NCBI RefSeq assembly: GCF_011601345.1
Contig: NZ_JAAORB010000008.1
Span: forward strand, 40,657-104,656
Source of the DNA: Roseovarius gahaiensis
GTDB taxonomy: Bacteria; Pseudomonadota; Alphaproteobacteria; Rhodobacterales; Rhodobacteraceae
Length of the DNA stretch: 64,000 nt
Direction of reading: 5' to 3'
The notes under the pieces: generated by a model
Seen by the model: the letters and a program-made list of their open reading frames with translations, nothing else
Told to the model about the DNA's origin: nothing
Database searches by the model: none
Position numbers and translations under genes: made by a program
Part shown: one piece after another, positions 55,425-63,533 of the stretch
Position numbering within the stretch: position 1 is the first letter of the stretch
Layout: every line of letters starts with the position of its first letter

Positions 55425-55700
55425 ATGTGTGTGACCCGTATTCTGGATGGGTTGGAAGCCAGCGACGCCATCGGGGCCGAAGCGGATGCCATGGCGCGCC
55501 TCGGGTTTCTGGAATGGGTGTTTTCCGAGACCGAGCTTGTGACGGCGACGGCCGCGCGCGATGCGTTGGACTGTCCGGCCGCGCGCAACGCCGCCAGCCC
55601 GGCAGCGCAGGCCTTTGTCGGGTTTTTGCAACACGCCGGGCACAACGGCGCGCTGTCAGGGGCAGGGCGCCGGCGCAGGCGGGCAGCGGCCTGGCATTAA
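55425..55700 (+). CDS. Small protein under cobalamin riboswitch control, function unknown
   Basis: This 91-residue protein begins [33 protein letters not shown]. The middle is alanine-rich, and it ends [13 protein letters not shown] with a basic run. I do not recognise the family. It has no histidine-rich metal motif of the CbtB cobalt transporter type and no clear membrane helix. GGAG lies 8 bases before the ATG. It is the only gene in the riboswitch's direction before the convergent M20 gene, with which it overlaps by 4 bases. A role in corrinoid or B12-dependent metabolism is inferred from the riboswitch alone. Confidence 0.65.
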   Translation: MCVTRILDGLEASDAIGAEADAMARLGFLEWVFSETELVTATAARDALDCPAARNAASPAAQAFVGFLQHAGHNGALSGAGRRRRRAAAWH

Positions 55701-57004
55701 CCGGACAGGGGGCGCAGGCCGCACCAATTGGCGATGAACAGGGCGATGACCTCGGTGCAGCGTTGGACCGAGGCCAGATTCACCTTTTCGTCAAACCCAT
55801 GGATGCTGTCGGCTTCGGGGCCGTAGCACAGGCTGGGGATGCCGTGATAGAGGCCGTAAAACCGGGTGTCGGTGAGGGCTGTCCAAGATTGATCTTGTGG
55901 TTTTGAGGCACCTGTGGCGGCGGAATGGGCGCGCGCCAAGGCGGCTTCGGGCGCGTCGGCGTTTTGCAAGCTGTATCCATCGGCCATGAAGCCGGTCCAT
56001 TCGATTTCGGGGGGCATGTCGCGCAGGAACGGATGCGCGGCGGCGGCTTGTTGAACCGTTTCGACGATTTGCGCGCGACGCGCGGCCACATCATCGCCGG
56101 GCAACAGGCCCATGCGGCAATCCACATCGCACCAAGCGGACAGGCTTGACGTCCAGTCCCCGCCTTTGATTTGACCTGCGTTGAAGTTCAGCGGGTGTGG
56201 CACATCGCGGTAATCAGGGTGTTGGGCGGCTTGCGTGTTCCAGTCGGCCTCCATTTTCTGCAGGGCGGTGATCAGGTGTATCGCGGCGGTGATCGCGCTG
56301 GCCCCTGCGCCTGCATAGGCCACATGCGCGGGCCGTCCGCGCACCTTGAGGCGAAACCAGATCGCGCCCACCTGCGCGCGCACCAGCCCAAGGCCGGTAG
56401 GTTCCGGGATAAAGGCGCAATCCGCACGATAACCGCGCGCCAGCGTGGCCACGGCCCCAAGGCCCGAACTTTCTTCTTCGACGACGGATTGATAATGGAC
56501 CCGCCCGGCCGGGGCATAGCCCGCGCGCCGCAGCGCATCGACCGCAAACAGGGCGGCGACCTTGCCGGCCTTCATATCGCCCGCCCCGCGCCCATACATC
56601 CAGCCATCGCGGATTTGCGGATCGAATGGCGGCGAGTGCCACATATCATGTGGGCCTTCGGGCACCACATCAAGGTGGCCTTGCAAGATCAGGGATTGGC
56701 CCACGTCTTGGGGCGCCGAAGGCTCAAGTGTGCCGACAACGGACCGGATATGCGGCACCTCGCCGTTGCAATCGCTAAAGCCGGGCTGATCGGCAAGCTG
56801 ATCGGTGGACACGGTCCAATCGTCCACCTGCCAGCCGCGCATGCGCAACGCCCCGGCCATGAAATCAAGGGCGGCGTGTTCGCGCCCGCGCAGGCTGGGG
56901 ATGCGGGTGAAATCAGCCAAAAACTGCGTTTGCCGCTCAAAGCCGTCAGCGACGGCCGCGCGGATTGCGTTTGTTGTGGCGGAATCGAGTGGCGGTTGCA
57001 TCAT
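55697..57004 (-). CDS. M20-family deacylase (ArgE/DapE type)
   Basis: This 435-residue zinc hydrolase has GHLDVVP (metal His/Asp), [10 protein letters not shown] (bridging Asp) and EEESSG (catalytic Glu pair). A dimerisation domain lies in the middle ([19 protein letters not shown]). It belongs with acetylornithine deacetylase-like enzymes; the acyl-amino acid substrate is unknown. The start is the ATG at 57004 or 57001, after GGGACA. Its promoter region is shared with the end of the CcsR-like array. Confidence 0.9.
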   Translation of the reverse strand: MMQPPLDSATTNAIRAAVADGFERQTQFLADFTRIPSLRGREHAALDFMAGALRMRGWQVDDWTVSTDQLADQPGFSDCNGEVPHIRSVVGTLEPSAPQDVGQSLILQGHLDVVPEGPHDMWHSPPFDPQIRDGWMYGRGAGDMKAGKVAALFAVDALRRAGYAPAGRVHYQSVVEEESSGLGAVATLARGYRADCAFIPEPTGLGLVRAQVGAIWFRLKVRGRPAHVAYAGAGASAITAAIHLITALQKMEADWNTQAAQHPDYRDVPHPLNFNAGQIKGGDWTSSLSAWCDVDCRMGLLPGDDVAARRAQIVETVQQAAAAHPFLRDMPPEIEWTGFMADGYSLQNADAPEAALARAHSAATGASKPQDQSWTALTDTRFYGLYHGIPSLCYGPEADSIHGFDEKVNLASVQRCTEVIALFIANWCGLRPLSG

Positions 57005-57081
57005 GTCTACTGTCCCGAATTGTGTCATTCGATACGAGCAGCCTATGGCGCCGACAGTCAAGTGTATGGGGATAAAAAGAA

Positions 57082-57118
57082 AACGGCGGCGCCAGGGAGG
57101 AGGAGAGGCGCCGCCGTT
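57082..57118 (-). ncRNA. CcsR/cuckoo-type hairpin 4, also terminator
   Basis: On the minus strand AACGGCGGCGCC pairs perfectly over 12 bases with GGCGCCGCCGTT around the 13-base loop TCTCCTCCTCCCT. The RNA then continues TTTTCTTTTT, so this last hairpin doubles as the intrinsic terminator of the array. The loop is identical to the other three. Confidence 0.75.
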
Positions 57119-57131
57119 CCATTTTACGAGC

Positions 57132-57154
57132 GGCCCAGGGAGGAGGAGAGGGCC
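57132..57154 (-). ncRNA. CcsR/cuckoo-type hairpin 3
   Basis: GGCCC/GGGCC (5 bp) encloses the loop TCTCCTCCTCCCT on the minus strand. The stem sequence differs completely from its neighbours while the loop is unchanged, which points to selection on the anti-Shine-Dalgarno loop. Confidence 0.7.
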
Positions 57155-57192
57155 TATCGCAACTGGTTGGGTCAAATGACCCGGGTCTTTTG

Positions 57193-57234
57193 GGTGGCGA
57201 CCTCCTAGGGAGGAGGAGAAAGGAGGCCGCCGCC
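57193..57234 (-). ncRNA. CcsR/cuckoo-type hairpin 2
   Basis: An inner stem CCTCCT/AGGAGG with outer GGTGGCG/CGCCGCC pairing and one internal mismatch carries the loop with TCTCCTCCTCCCT (plus one base) on the minus strand. This is the longest of the four hairpins. Confidence 0.7.
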
Positions 57235-57243
57235 ATTTACAGA

Positions 57244-57268
57244 TGCTTCAGGGAGGAGGAGAGAAGCA
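57244..57268 (-). ncRNA. CcsR/cuckoo-type hairpin 1
   Basis: TGCTTC/GAAGCA (6 bp) encloses the loop TCTCCTCCTCCCT on the minus strand. It lies 16 bases after the DUF1127 stop, so array and gene are probably one transcript that is later processed, as described for CcsR1-4 of Rhodobacter sphaeroides. Confidence 0.7.
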
Positions 57269-57284
57269 CCTGAACTCGAAATTC

Positions 57285-57506
57285 CTAGTGTTGCGCGCCG
57301 TAGACGGCATGCAGGGCGATACCGCGCAGGCCCGAGCGATGCAGGCCCAGATCGGCCAATGACCGATCACTCAACCCTTGCAGCTCGGACAAAGTGGCGC
57401 GATAAATACGGTAATCGGCCACGCGCTGCATCAAGTGGTTGAGAGCCGCACCAAGCTCCAGCCCAAGGCCGGTTTCCGTTGCGCGAGAGTAATTGGCAAA
57501 AGTCAT
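57285..57506 (-). CDS. DUF1127 small protein (CcaF1-like)
   Basis: This 73-residue protein ends with the DUF1127 core LSELQGLSDRSLADLGLHRSGLRGIALHAVYG. An N-terminal helix AALNHLMQRVADYRIYRATL precedes it. In Rhodobacter sphaeroides a DUF1127 protein of this size (CcaF1) is encoded directly before the CcsR RNAs and binds RNA. The same order here supports orthology. The longer frame from 57923 is not used, since the 57507-57888 stretch contains a candidate promoter. It is likely stress-induced. Confidence 0.9.
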   Translation of the reverse strand: MTFANYSRATETGLGLELGAALNHLMQRVADYRIYRATLSELQGLSDRSLADLGLHRSGLRGIALHAVYGAQH

Positions 57507-57560
57507 TGTTTTGATCCGGCTCTTCGGTTGGGCACGATGTGCGTGTTTCGCTGTTGGGAT

Positions 57561-57589
57561 TAAATTAGCCCAATGCTGCGGTCGCACAA
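57561..57589 (-). promoter_or_regulatory. Candidate promoter of the DUF1127-CcsR unit
   Basis: On the minus strand TTGTGC and CTAATTTA are about 15 bases apart, roughly 50 bases upstream of the ATG. R. sphaeroides uses RpoHI/RpoHII promoters for the equivalent operon; this match is suggestive only. Confidence 0.35.
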
Positions 57590-57888
57590 TACCTGACGTG
57601 ATCAATGCTGCTATGCAGAAAATGCATAAGCAAAACTGACCTAAGGTTAAGCAGTCACTGGTAAATTTCAGGCAGTTTAAAAAAACGCTTTGGCCAAGAA
57701 GAATATGGCGTGCTGCGTTTTTAAGCGGGCGGCCTGACAGGTGGGCGGTCAGGGTGGCGGTGGGGCTGACGCCTTTGTCGGGCTGTGGGAAAAAGGCCAC
57801 ACTGGGCCGCGCGATCGTGGCGCAACGCGTCGAATCAAACGTGGTTTTTAGCAGCGCAGGGCAGCGCGGCCTGTATGGTTGGCCGGGG
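57590..57888. other. Intergenic region, AT-rich then GC-rich, no gene seen
   Basis: About 300 bases between the candidate promoter and the lipoprotein stop contain AT-rich runs (57660-57690) but no supported reading frame, RNA or clear terminator. Confidence 0.45.
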
Positions 57889-58425
57889 TTATTCGTCGGC
57901 GTCCGGGTTTTTGACCGCGACAAGGCCCAGTTTGCGGGCGGCCGCCAGCGACAGGATACCCGAGTTCAGCCCCTGAGACTTCTGAAAGGCCCGCACCGCA
58001 GCACGGGTTCGGGCATCCATTTTGCCGGAAATCGGCCCGCGGTACATGCTTCGCGCCTTGAGCGCACGCTGCAGCGACGCCACGAATTCGGGTGTTTGGT
58101 CGCTGGCGCAGGGGGTTTGAAACCACGTCACCTTGCGTTCACGCACGATGGCCTGTCGGGTTTCTGTCTTATAGAGGGCAGGCTGCACCACGGTGCCGTC
58201 ATTTCGCACTTCGGCGGGCTGCAATACAATCTGCTCGGTGACGGTTTCGACGATGGCAGGGCTGATATCCTTGCCCCAACAGGTGCCGGGGGCTGCGCCG
58301 GGCGGGGCTTCTTGCAGGGTGTGCATGATGTTTGGTTCGTTCGGCTGGCCCAATGGCAAGGACTGGGTGCAGGCGGCCAGAACTAAGCAGGCCAGCAGCG
58401 TGGAAAAGACGGGGGTGGATGTCAT
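57889..58425 (-). CDS. Lipoprotein with peptidoglycan-binding domain
   Basis: This 178-residue protein has a lipobox LAAC at 16-19 (MTSTPVFSTLLACLVLAAC). A proline-rich linker leads to a C-terminal PG-binding-1 domain (about 120-175), with FVASLQRALKARSMYRGPISGKMDARTRAAVRAFQKSQGLNSG. It is envelope-anchored. The ATG at 58425 has GAGG 7 bases upstream; an upstream GTG at 58455 is possible. Confidence 0.85.
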   Translation of the reverse strand: MTSTPVFSTLLACLVLAACTQSLPLGQPNEPNIMHTLQEAPPGAAPGTCWGKDISPAIVETVTEQIVLQPAEVRNDGTVVQPALYKTETRQAIVRERKVTWFQTPCASDQTPEFVASLQRALKARSMYRGPISGKMDARTRAAVRAFQKSQGLNSGILSLAAARKLGLVAVKNPDADE

Positions 58426-58524
58426 GCTCGGGCCTCGGGGGCATTGTTTTTTCACATCCTAGCGGGTTTCGCCCGTTTGGGAAAGCGGCCCGGTCTTCGC
58501 GTGGTCAGATATGGTGCCCGCACC

Positions 58525-58896
58525 TTAAGGCTCAAGCAGCCGGTCCAACAGACTGGACAGGTCTTCGATCTGTTCCGCGATCACATGCACAACGCCGGAT
58601 TGCCGTTGTATCCGGCCGGTAACACGCAGCATACGCCCCGCGATCACGGCGCGGCGTGCGTGTTCGTAAAGCGCACGCCAGACCACCACGTTCACCACGC
58701 CTGTTTCGTCTTCCAGTGTCAAAAAGATCACGCCCTTCGCAGTGCCGGGCCGTTGCCGCAAAATCACCAGACCGGCCACCGCCACGCGCGCACCTTCGGG
58801 CGGGTGATGCAGGCGGGCGGCCGTCAGGCAGGCGGGCGGGCGGGGCCAATGGCCTGTTCCGGCACGAGGGGAGGATGATGCTGACAGCACACGCAT
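58525..58896 (-). pseudogene. dnaE2: Remnant of dnaE2 (C-terminal OB-domain part)
   Basis: An open frame of 123 residues ends ARVAVAGLVILRQRPGTAKGVIFLTLEDETGVVNVVVW...IEDLSSLLDRL. This is the extreme C-terminal OB fold of error-prone polymerase DnaE2 (ImuC), normally over 1000 residues long. The catalytic polymerase body is absent, and the first 25 residues (MRVLSASSSPRAGTGHWPRPPA) do not belong to the family. The ATG lies 2 bases from a LexA box and lacks a ribosome site, so translation is doubtful. A deletion from the SOS operator into the end of dnaE2 would explain it. An alternative is a small independently retained OB-fold gene. Confidence 0.75.
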
Positions 58897-58898
58897 AA

Positions 58899-58913
58899 GA
58901 ACAAAAATAGAAC
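58899..58913 (-). promoter_or_regulatory. LexA (SOS) box beside the dnaE2 remnant
   Basis: On the minus strand GTTC-TATTTTT-GTTC matches the alphaproteobacterial LexA consensus exactly. It is the only regulatory element left of what is presumably an old imuA-imuB-dnaE2 operon. Confidence 0.75.
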
Positions 58914-59011
58914 ATGGGAAATTTATCGCAACTCTTTTTGGGTCAAGTCGCAAATTGGGCTGGTCCGGGCCGCGTGGCTTGACTAGGTAGCTGTGCATGT
59001 CTGCTACATGA

Positions 59012-59353
<342 letters not shown>

Positions 59354-59824
59354 ATGATATGCGCAGGCCCTTCGATTGTGGGGCTTGCGATGTTTCTTGC
59401 CGGCGCGGCATCCGCTCAACAGATCACTGCGGCCAGCACTATCGATCCGACCACACGATGTGATCACAGGGGTCTTGGCGATGCCGTCGAATGGGGCGCG
59501 TTGCGGCTTGAAATGTCTGACGGGCTGATTGAAATCGCTTATGGTGATCGCCCGAATCTGGATAAAACCCTGCGCATCTGGCGCTATGTCGATGGAACGC
59601 TGCGGCATGTGGCCGACAATCCGGGCCTGACCAACCACCAGATCGGCTGGGATGTCGTCCTCGGTGGCCTGCGTGACTGTGGCGATGGCCCCGAAATGAT
59701 TCTGTCCAGTGGCGATTGGTCTACGGTCATGGCAGCCCGGCTGACGCATGGGCGGGTAACGACGCGTCGCTGGGGGCCTTATGAAGGGCCGGATCGCCTG
59801 ACCGCAGCGACAACCTGTCCCTGA
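59354..59824 (+). CDS. Exported protein of unknown function
   Basis: This 156-residue protein has a signal peptide (about 1-21, ending ASA). The mature part is likely beta-rich, with EWGALRLEMSDGLIEIAYGDRP and WRYVDGTLRHVADNP, and a cysteine pair (DHRGLG...RDCGDGPEM region and the final Cys). I do not recognise the family. The ATG directly follows the ferredoxin stop (TAAATG), so the two genes are coupled. Confidence 0.72.
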   Translation: MICAGPSIVGLAMFLAGAASAQQITAASTIDPTTRCDHRGLGDAVEWGALRLEMSDGLIEIAYGDRPNLDKTLRIWRYVDGTLRHVADNPGLTNHQIGWDVVLGGLRDCGDGPEMILSSGDWSTVMAARLTHGRVTTRRWGPYEGPDRLTAATTCP

Positions 59825-59826
59825 GC

Positions 59827-59877
59827 CTTCTTCTGTTCAAAAATATCCCGGGGAGCGCGAGGGGCAGCGCCCCTCGC
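59827..59877 (-). repeat. Dispersed 3'-end repeat, 59-kb copy
   Basis: Read on the minus strand: GCGAGGGGC / GCCCCTCGC hairpin, then GCTCCCCGGGATATTTTTGAACAGAAGAAG. It is almost identical to 55025-55075 and lies 36 bases past the purD stop in purD's direction of transcription. On the other side it abuts the stop of the exported protein gene. Confidence 0.85.
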
Positions 59878-59912
59878 CTCGGTCGGATCGCAACGCGATC
59901 CGATCCCGGTGA

Positions 59913-61178
59913 TCATCCAAGCGCGCGCCAGCCGATATCGCGGCGGCAGAACCCTCGTGGCCAGTCGATGCGGTCAACCATGGCATAGGCGCGATCGCGC
60001 GCTTGGCTCAGCGATGCCCCGCGCGCCGTCACGTTCAGAACACGACCACCCGTGGCCACGATCTGCCCGTCTTCTTCAGACGTGCCCGCGTGGAACACCA
60101 TGTGAAAACTGTCCTCGCCGCAATTATCCAGCCCTTTGATCGTGCTGCCTTTTTCATAACTTCCGGGATAGCCATTTGCAGCCATCACCACGGTCAGGGC
60201 ATGGTCATGGGCCCAATTCACCTGCGCCTCCGCCAGACGGCCCTCGGCGGCGGCTTGCATCAGGTCCAGTGCCTGCGCGCCAAGCCGCATCATCAGCACC
60301 TGACATTCCGGATCGCCAAAGCGCACGTTGTATTCCACCAGCCGGGGCTGGCCGTTTTCAATCATCAATCCGGCATACAGCACGCCTTGATAGGGTGTGC
60401 CGCGCCGGGCCATTTCGGCCAGCGTTGGTTTGATGATGGCATCCAGCGCCTTTTGCGCGATCTCGTCGGTCAGCACCGGCGCGGGGGAATAGGCGCCCAT
60501 GCCGCCGGTATTGGGGCCGGTATCGCCTTCTCCGACGCGCTTGTGATCTTGGGCGGTGCCGATGGGCAGGGCGGTTTCGCCATCGCACAGCACGAAAAAG
60601 CTGGCCTCTTCGCCGGTCATGAACTCTTCGATCACCACCTCGGCCCCGGCCGCTCCGAACTCGCCGCCGAACATGTCGTCGATAGCCGCCAGCGCCTGCT
60701 CTTCGGTTTCGGCCACGATCACGCCCTTGCCTGCCGCCAGCCCGTCGGCCTTGACCACAATCGGCGCGCCTTGCGTCTTGACATAGGCCCGCGCGGCGTC
60801 GGCGCCGGTGAAATGGGCATAGGCCGCCGTGGGGGCCCCTGCCGCGTCACAAATCTCTTTGGTAAAGCGCTTCGAGGCCTCCAGTTCCGCCGCCGCCTGC
60901 GAAGGGCCAAACACCAAAAGGCCCGCATCGCGCAGCCGGTCGCTGACGCCTGCGGCCAGCGGGGCCTCGGGGCCGATGATGACAAATTCGATGGCGTTGC
61001 CTTCGCAGAAATTGACCACGGCCGCGCCATTTTCGATATCAAGGCTGGCGCATTCGGCGATCTGCGCGATACCGGCATTGCCCGGTGCCACGATCAGCTT
61101 GTCGCATTTGGGGTTCTGCATCACCGCCCATGCGATGCTGTGTTCGCGCCCACCGCCCCCGAGGATCAGGATATTCAT
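59913..61178 (-). CDS. purD: Phosphoribosylamine-glycine ligase
   Basis: This 421-residue ATP-grasp enzyme performs the second step of purine synthesis. It begins MNILILGGGGREHSIAWAV. ATP-grasp marks are VVKADGLAAGKGVIV, EEFMTGEEASFF and RFGDPECQVLM. GGAGAG precedes the ATG at 61178; the longer frame upstream overlaps the divergent xseA. Confidence 0.96.
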   Translation of the reverse strand: MNILILGGGGREHSIAWAVMQNPKCDKLIVAPGNAGIAQIAECASLDIENGAAVVNFCEGNAIEFVIIGPEAPLAAGVSDRLRDAGLLVFGPSQAAAELEASKRFTKEICDAAGAPTAAYAHFTGADAARAYVKTQGAPIVVKADGLAAGKGVIVAETEEQALAAIDDMFGGEFGAAGAEVVIEEFMTGEEASFFVLCDGETALPIGTAQDHKRVGEGDTGPNTGGMGAYSPAPVLTDEIAQKALDAIIKPTLAEMARRGTPYQGVLYAGLMIENGQPRLVEYNVRFGDPECQVLMMRLGAQALDLMQAAAEGRLAEAQVNWAHDHALTVVMAANGYPGSYEKGSTIKGLDNCGEDSFHMVFHAGTSEEDGQIVATGGRVLNVTARGASLSQARDRAYAMVDRIDWPRGFCRRDIGWRALG

Positions 61179-61251
61179 GCCGCCACTCTCCTGCTTGGCC
61201 TTGCCTGAAAGGCGTTCTAAGGTGGGCCGCAGGCAGACACAAGGCGCAGGC

Positions 61252-62838
61252 ATGTCGGATCTGATTGATGACCCCATAGAGGGCGAAAACGCCCCGGAAT
61301 TTTCGGTTTCCGAAATCTCGGGCGCGGTGAAGCGCGTGATCGAAGGCGAATTCACCCATGTCCGGGTGAAAGGCGAGGTCGGGCGCGTCAGCCGCCCACG
61401 CTCGGGGCATGTTTACATGGACCTCAAGGATGATCGCGCGGTGCTGGCCGGGGTGATCTGGAAAGGTGTGGCCACGCGCCTTTCGGTGCAGCCCGAAGAG
61501 GGCATGGAGGTGGTCGCCACGGGCCGCCTGACCACCTTTCCGGGGCAGTCACGGTATCAGATCGTAATCGAGGATATCAAACCGGCGGGCATGGGCGCGC
61601 TGATGGCCATGTTGGAAAAGCGCAAGGCGCAATTGGCCTCGGAAGGTTTGTTCGCGCCCGAGCGCAAGCGCCCCCTGCCGTTTCTGCCCGATGTGATCGG
61701 GGTGGTCACATCGCCCTCGGGGGCGGTGATCCGCGATATTTTGCATCGTCTGCGTGATCGTTTTCCGCGCAAGGTGCTGATCTGGCCGGTGGCGGTGCAG
61801 GGCGAAAAATGCGCCCCCGAAGTGTCCCGCGCCATCGAGGGCTTCAACCGCCTGACGCCCGGTGGCGCGCTGCCGCGCCCGGATTTGCTCATCGTGGCGC
61901 GCGGCGGCGGCAGCATCGAAGACCTGTGGGGCTTCAACGAGGAATCAGTGGTGCGCGCGGCCGCGGCCAGTGACATCCCGCTGATCTCTGCCGTGGGCCA
62001 CGAAACCGACACGACCCTGATCGATTTTGCCGCCGATCAACGCGCGCCCACTCCCACGGCGGCGGCCGAATTGGCGGTGCCGGTGCGGCTGGATCTGTTG
62101 GCGTGGTTGGACAATCAAGAGGCGCGGCTGACCCATGCGCTGACCTCTGGTGTCAGCGCGCGGGGCCAACGGTTGCGCGACCTTGCCCGTGCCTTGCCCC
62201 GGCCTGACCGGTTGTTGGATGGCCCACGCCAGCGGCTTGACGGCTGGTCAGACCGTCTGCCGGCGGCGCTGACCCGTAGCGTTCAGACCCGCCGCGTGCG
62301 ACTATACGAGACGTCGGGCGCATTGCGGCCCGGAACGCTGCATTCCCGACTGGACGGTCGGCGCGATTGGCTGGCGTCATGGGGCGCGCGTCTGGATCCG
62401 GCGCTGCTGCGCGGCGTGACAGCCAAGCGCGAGGCGTTGGACCGTCGCACCGACCGCCTGAGCTTGCGGCCGATTCAACGCGATATCGGTCAAAAGCAAC
62501 AGCAGCTTGACCAGATCAGCCGTCGCTTGGCCGATGCTGCGGGTCGGCAAACCAAAGCATGGCGTGACCGGATCGACGGGCTTGACCGCTTGCGCGAGAC
62601 ATTGGGCTACAAGGCCACGCTTCAGCGTGGTTACGCAGTGGTGCGCGGCGACGAACAGGTTGTGACCACCAAGACGGCTGCAGCCAAGGCACACGCCTTG
62701 GAGATCGAGTTTGCGGATGGCCGCCTGTCCTTGCCGAAAGCACAGGACGGCAATCCGCCTGCCGCAAAGCCCGCGCGCACCTCTGCAAAGCCCGCCACGC
62801 CCAAAGCCGATCCGCCGGATCAGGGAAGTCTGTTTTAA
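61252..62838 (+). CDS. xseA: Exodeoxyribonuclease VII large subunit
   Basis: This 528-residue subunit of the single-strand exonuclease has an N-terminal OB fold (about 15-115, FSVSEISGAVKRVIEGEFTHVRVKGEVG). The catalytic core has GVVTSPSGAVIRDILHRLRDRFP, ARGGGSIEDLWGFNEE and SAVGHETDTTLIDFAADQRAPTPTAAAE. A long helical region with many arginines follows, and the C-terminal GYAVVRG. The ATG at 61252 is divergent from purD with 73 bases between. Confidence 0.95.
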   Translation: MSDLIDDPIEGENAPEFSVSEISGAVKRVIEGEFTHVRVKGEVGRVSRPRSGHVYMDLKDDRAVLAGVIWKGVATRLSVQPEEGMEVVATGRLTTFPGQSRYQIVIEDIKPAGMGALMAMLEKRKAQLASEGLFAPERKRPLPFLPDVIGVVTSPSGAVIRDILHRLRDRFPRKVLIWPVAVQGEKCAPEVSRAIEGFNRLTPGGALPRPDLLIVARGGGSIEDLWGFNEESVVRAAAASDIPLISAVGHETDTTLIDFAADQRAPTPTAAAELAVPVRLDLLAWLDNQEARLTHALTSGVSARGQRLRDLARALPRPDRLLDGPRQRLDGWSDRLPAALTRSVQTRRVRLYETSGALRPGTLHSRLDGRRDWLASWGARLDPALLRGVTAKREALDRRTDRLSLRPIQRDIGQKQQQLDQISRRLADAAGRQTKAWRDRIDGLDRLRETLGYKATLQRGYAVVRGDEQVVTTKTAAAKAHALEIEFADGRLSLPKAQDGNPPAAKPARTSAKPATPKADPPDQGSLF

Positions 62839-62843
62839 GTCTG

Positions 62844-62870
62844 TCCGAAGGTTCGAGTTTTCGGAGTTTT
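62844..62870 (+). terminator. Hairpin terminator of xseA
   Basis: TCCGAA at 62844-62849 pairs with TTCGGA at 62860-62865 around a 10-base loop and is followed by GTTTT. It lies 6 bases after the stop. Confidence 0.6.
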
Positions 62871-62919
62871 AACGGTAAATTTGTGGATAAGGTTCGAATT
62901 CAGGTGGCATAAGTGAAAC

Positions 62920-63318
62920 TTACACCCCGATGCGCGGCCCCTTGCATTCCAGTGGCTCATCGCTTTGTTCAACTTCGTAAAGCTCGGTTTCGCGTGTCTG
63001 GGTCAGATAACGGGCCACCAGCCCGTTCGTGGTTTTGACAAAGCTCCAGCATTGCGGATCGGGGCGGTCGTCATAGACAAAACAGATCAGCCCATCGTCT
63101 TCGTACCAATATCCAGTCTGACAATCCCCATCCAGAAAAGACCATCGCACACGGCGATCAGACAGGTATTCTTCGGCTCCGTAGGCCGTGCCTTGTGCCC
63201 CGTAGTAAAATGTTTTGCCTTGCGTGTAGGCCTCGAACGCGGCGGCCCCCATCGTGTCTTGGGCCTGTAGCGCCGGGGCCAAAAGCATCAGGCCCAAGGG
63301 GATGACGATCTGTTTCAT
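62920..63318 (-). CDS. Exported small protein of unknown function
   Basis: This 132-residue protein has a signal peptide (1-19, ending LQAQ). The mature domain has Tyr/Trp-rich strands (YYGAQGTAYGAEEYLSDRRVRWSFLDGDCQTGYWYEDDGLICFVY) and four cysteines that could form two disulfides. I do not recognise the family by name. It is periplasmic. Confidence 0.75.
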   Translation of the reverse strand: MKQIVIPLGLMLLAPALQAQDTMGAAAFEAYTQGKTFYYGAQGTAYGAEEYLSDRRVRWSFLDGDCQTGYWYEDDGLICFVYDDRPDPQCWSFVKTTNGLVARYLTQTRETELYEVEQSDEPLECKGPRIGV

Positions 63319-63533
63319 AAGGCCATTGTGCCAGAGCGATTGACAGCAGGCTACAGATTTTGCGCTTCAAACCCGGTGCCGCCAAATGGCTGTGATGTGA
63401 TACGATCGGAAACATCACGCGTGAATTCGCGGTGCTGCGAACGCTTACAGCGGCGCAGGTGTCGTTTTTGATCAGGCGTGGCAGTATGCAGAGCGGTATC
63501 CGAAGTGTGAAATCCGGATCAGGAGACAGTCAG

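Noticed and set aside
57082..57268. Four evenly spaced repeats considered as a CRISPR array.
   Set aside because: The shared part is only 13 bases, sits in hairpin loops, and is flanked by palindromic stems rather than unique spacers; no cas genes are near.
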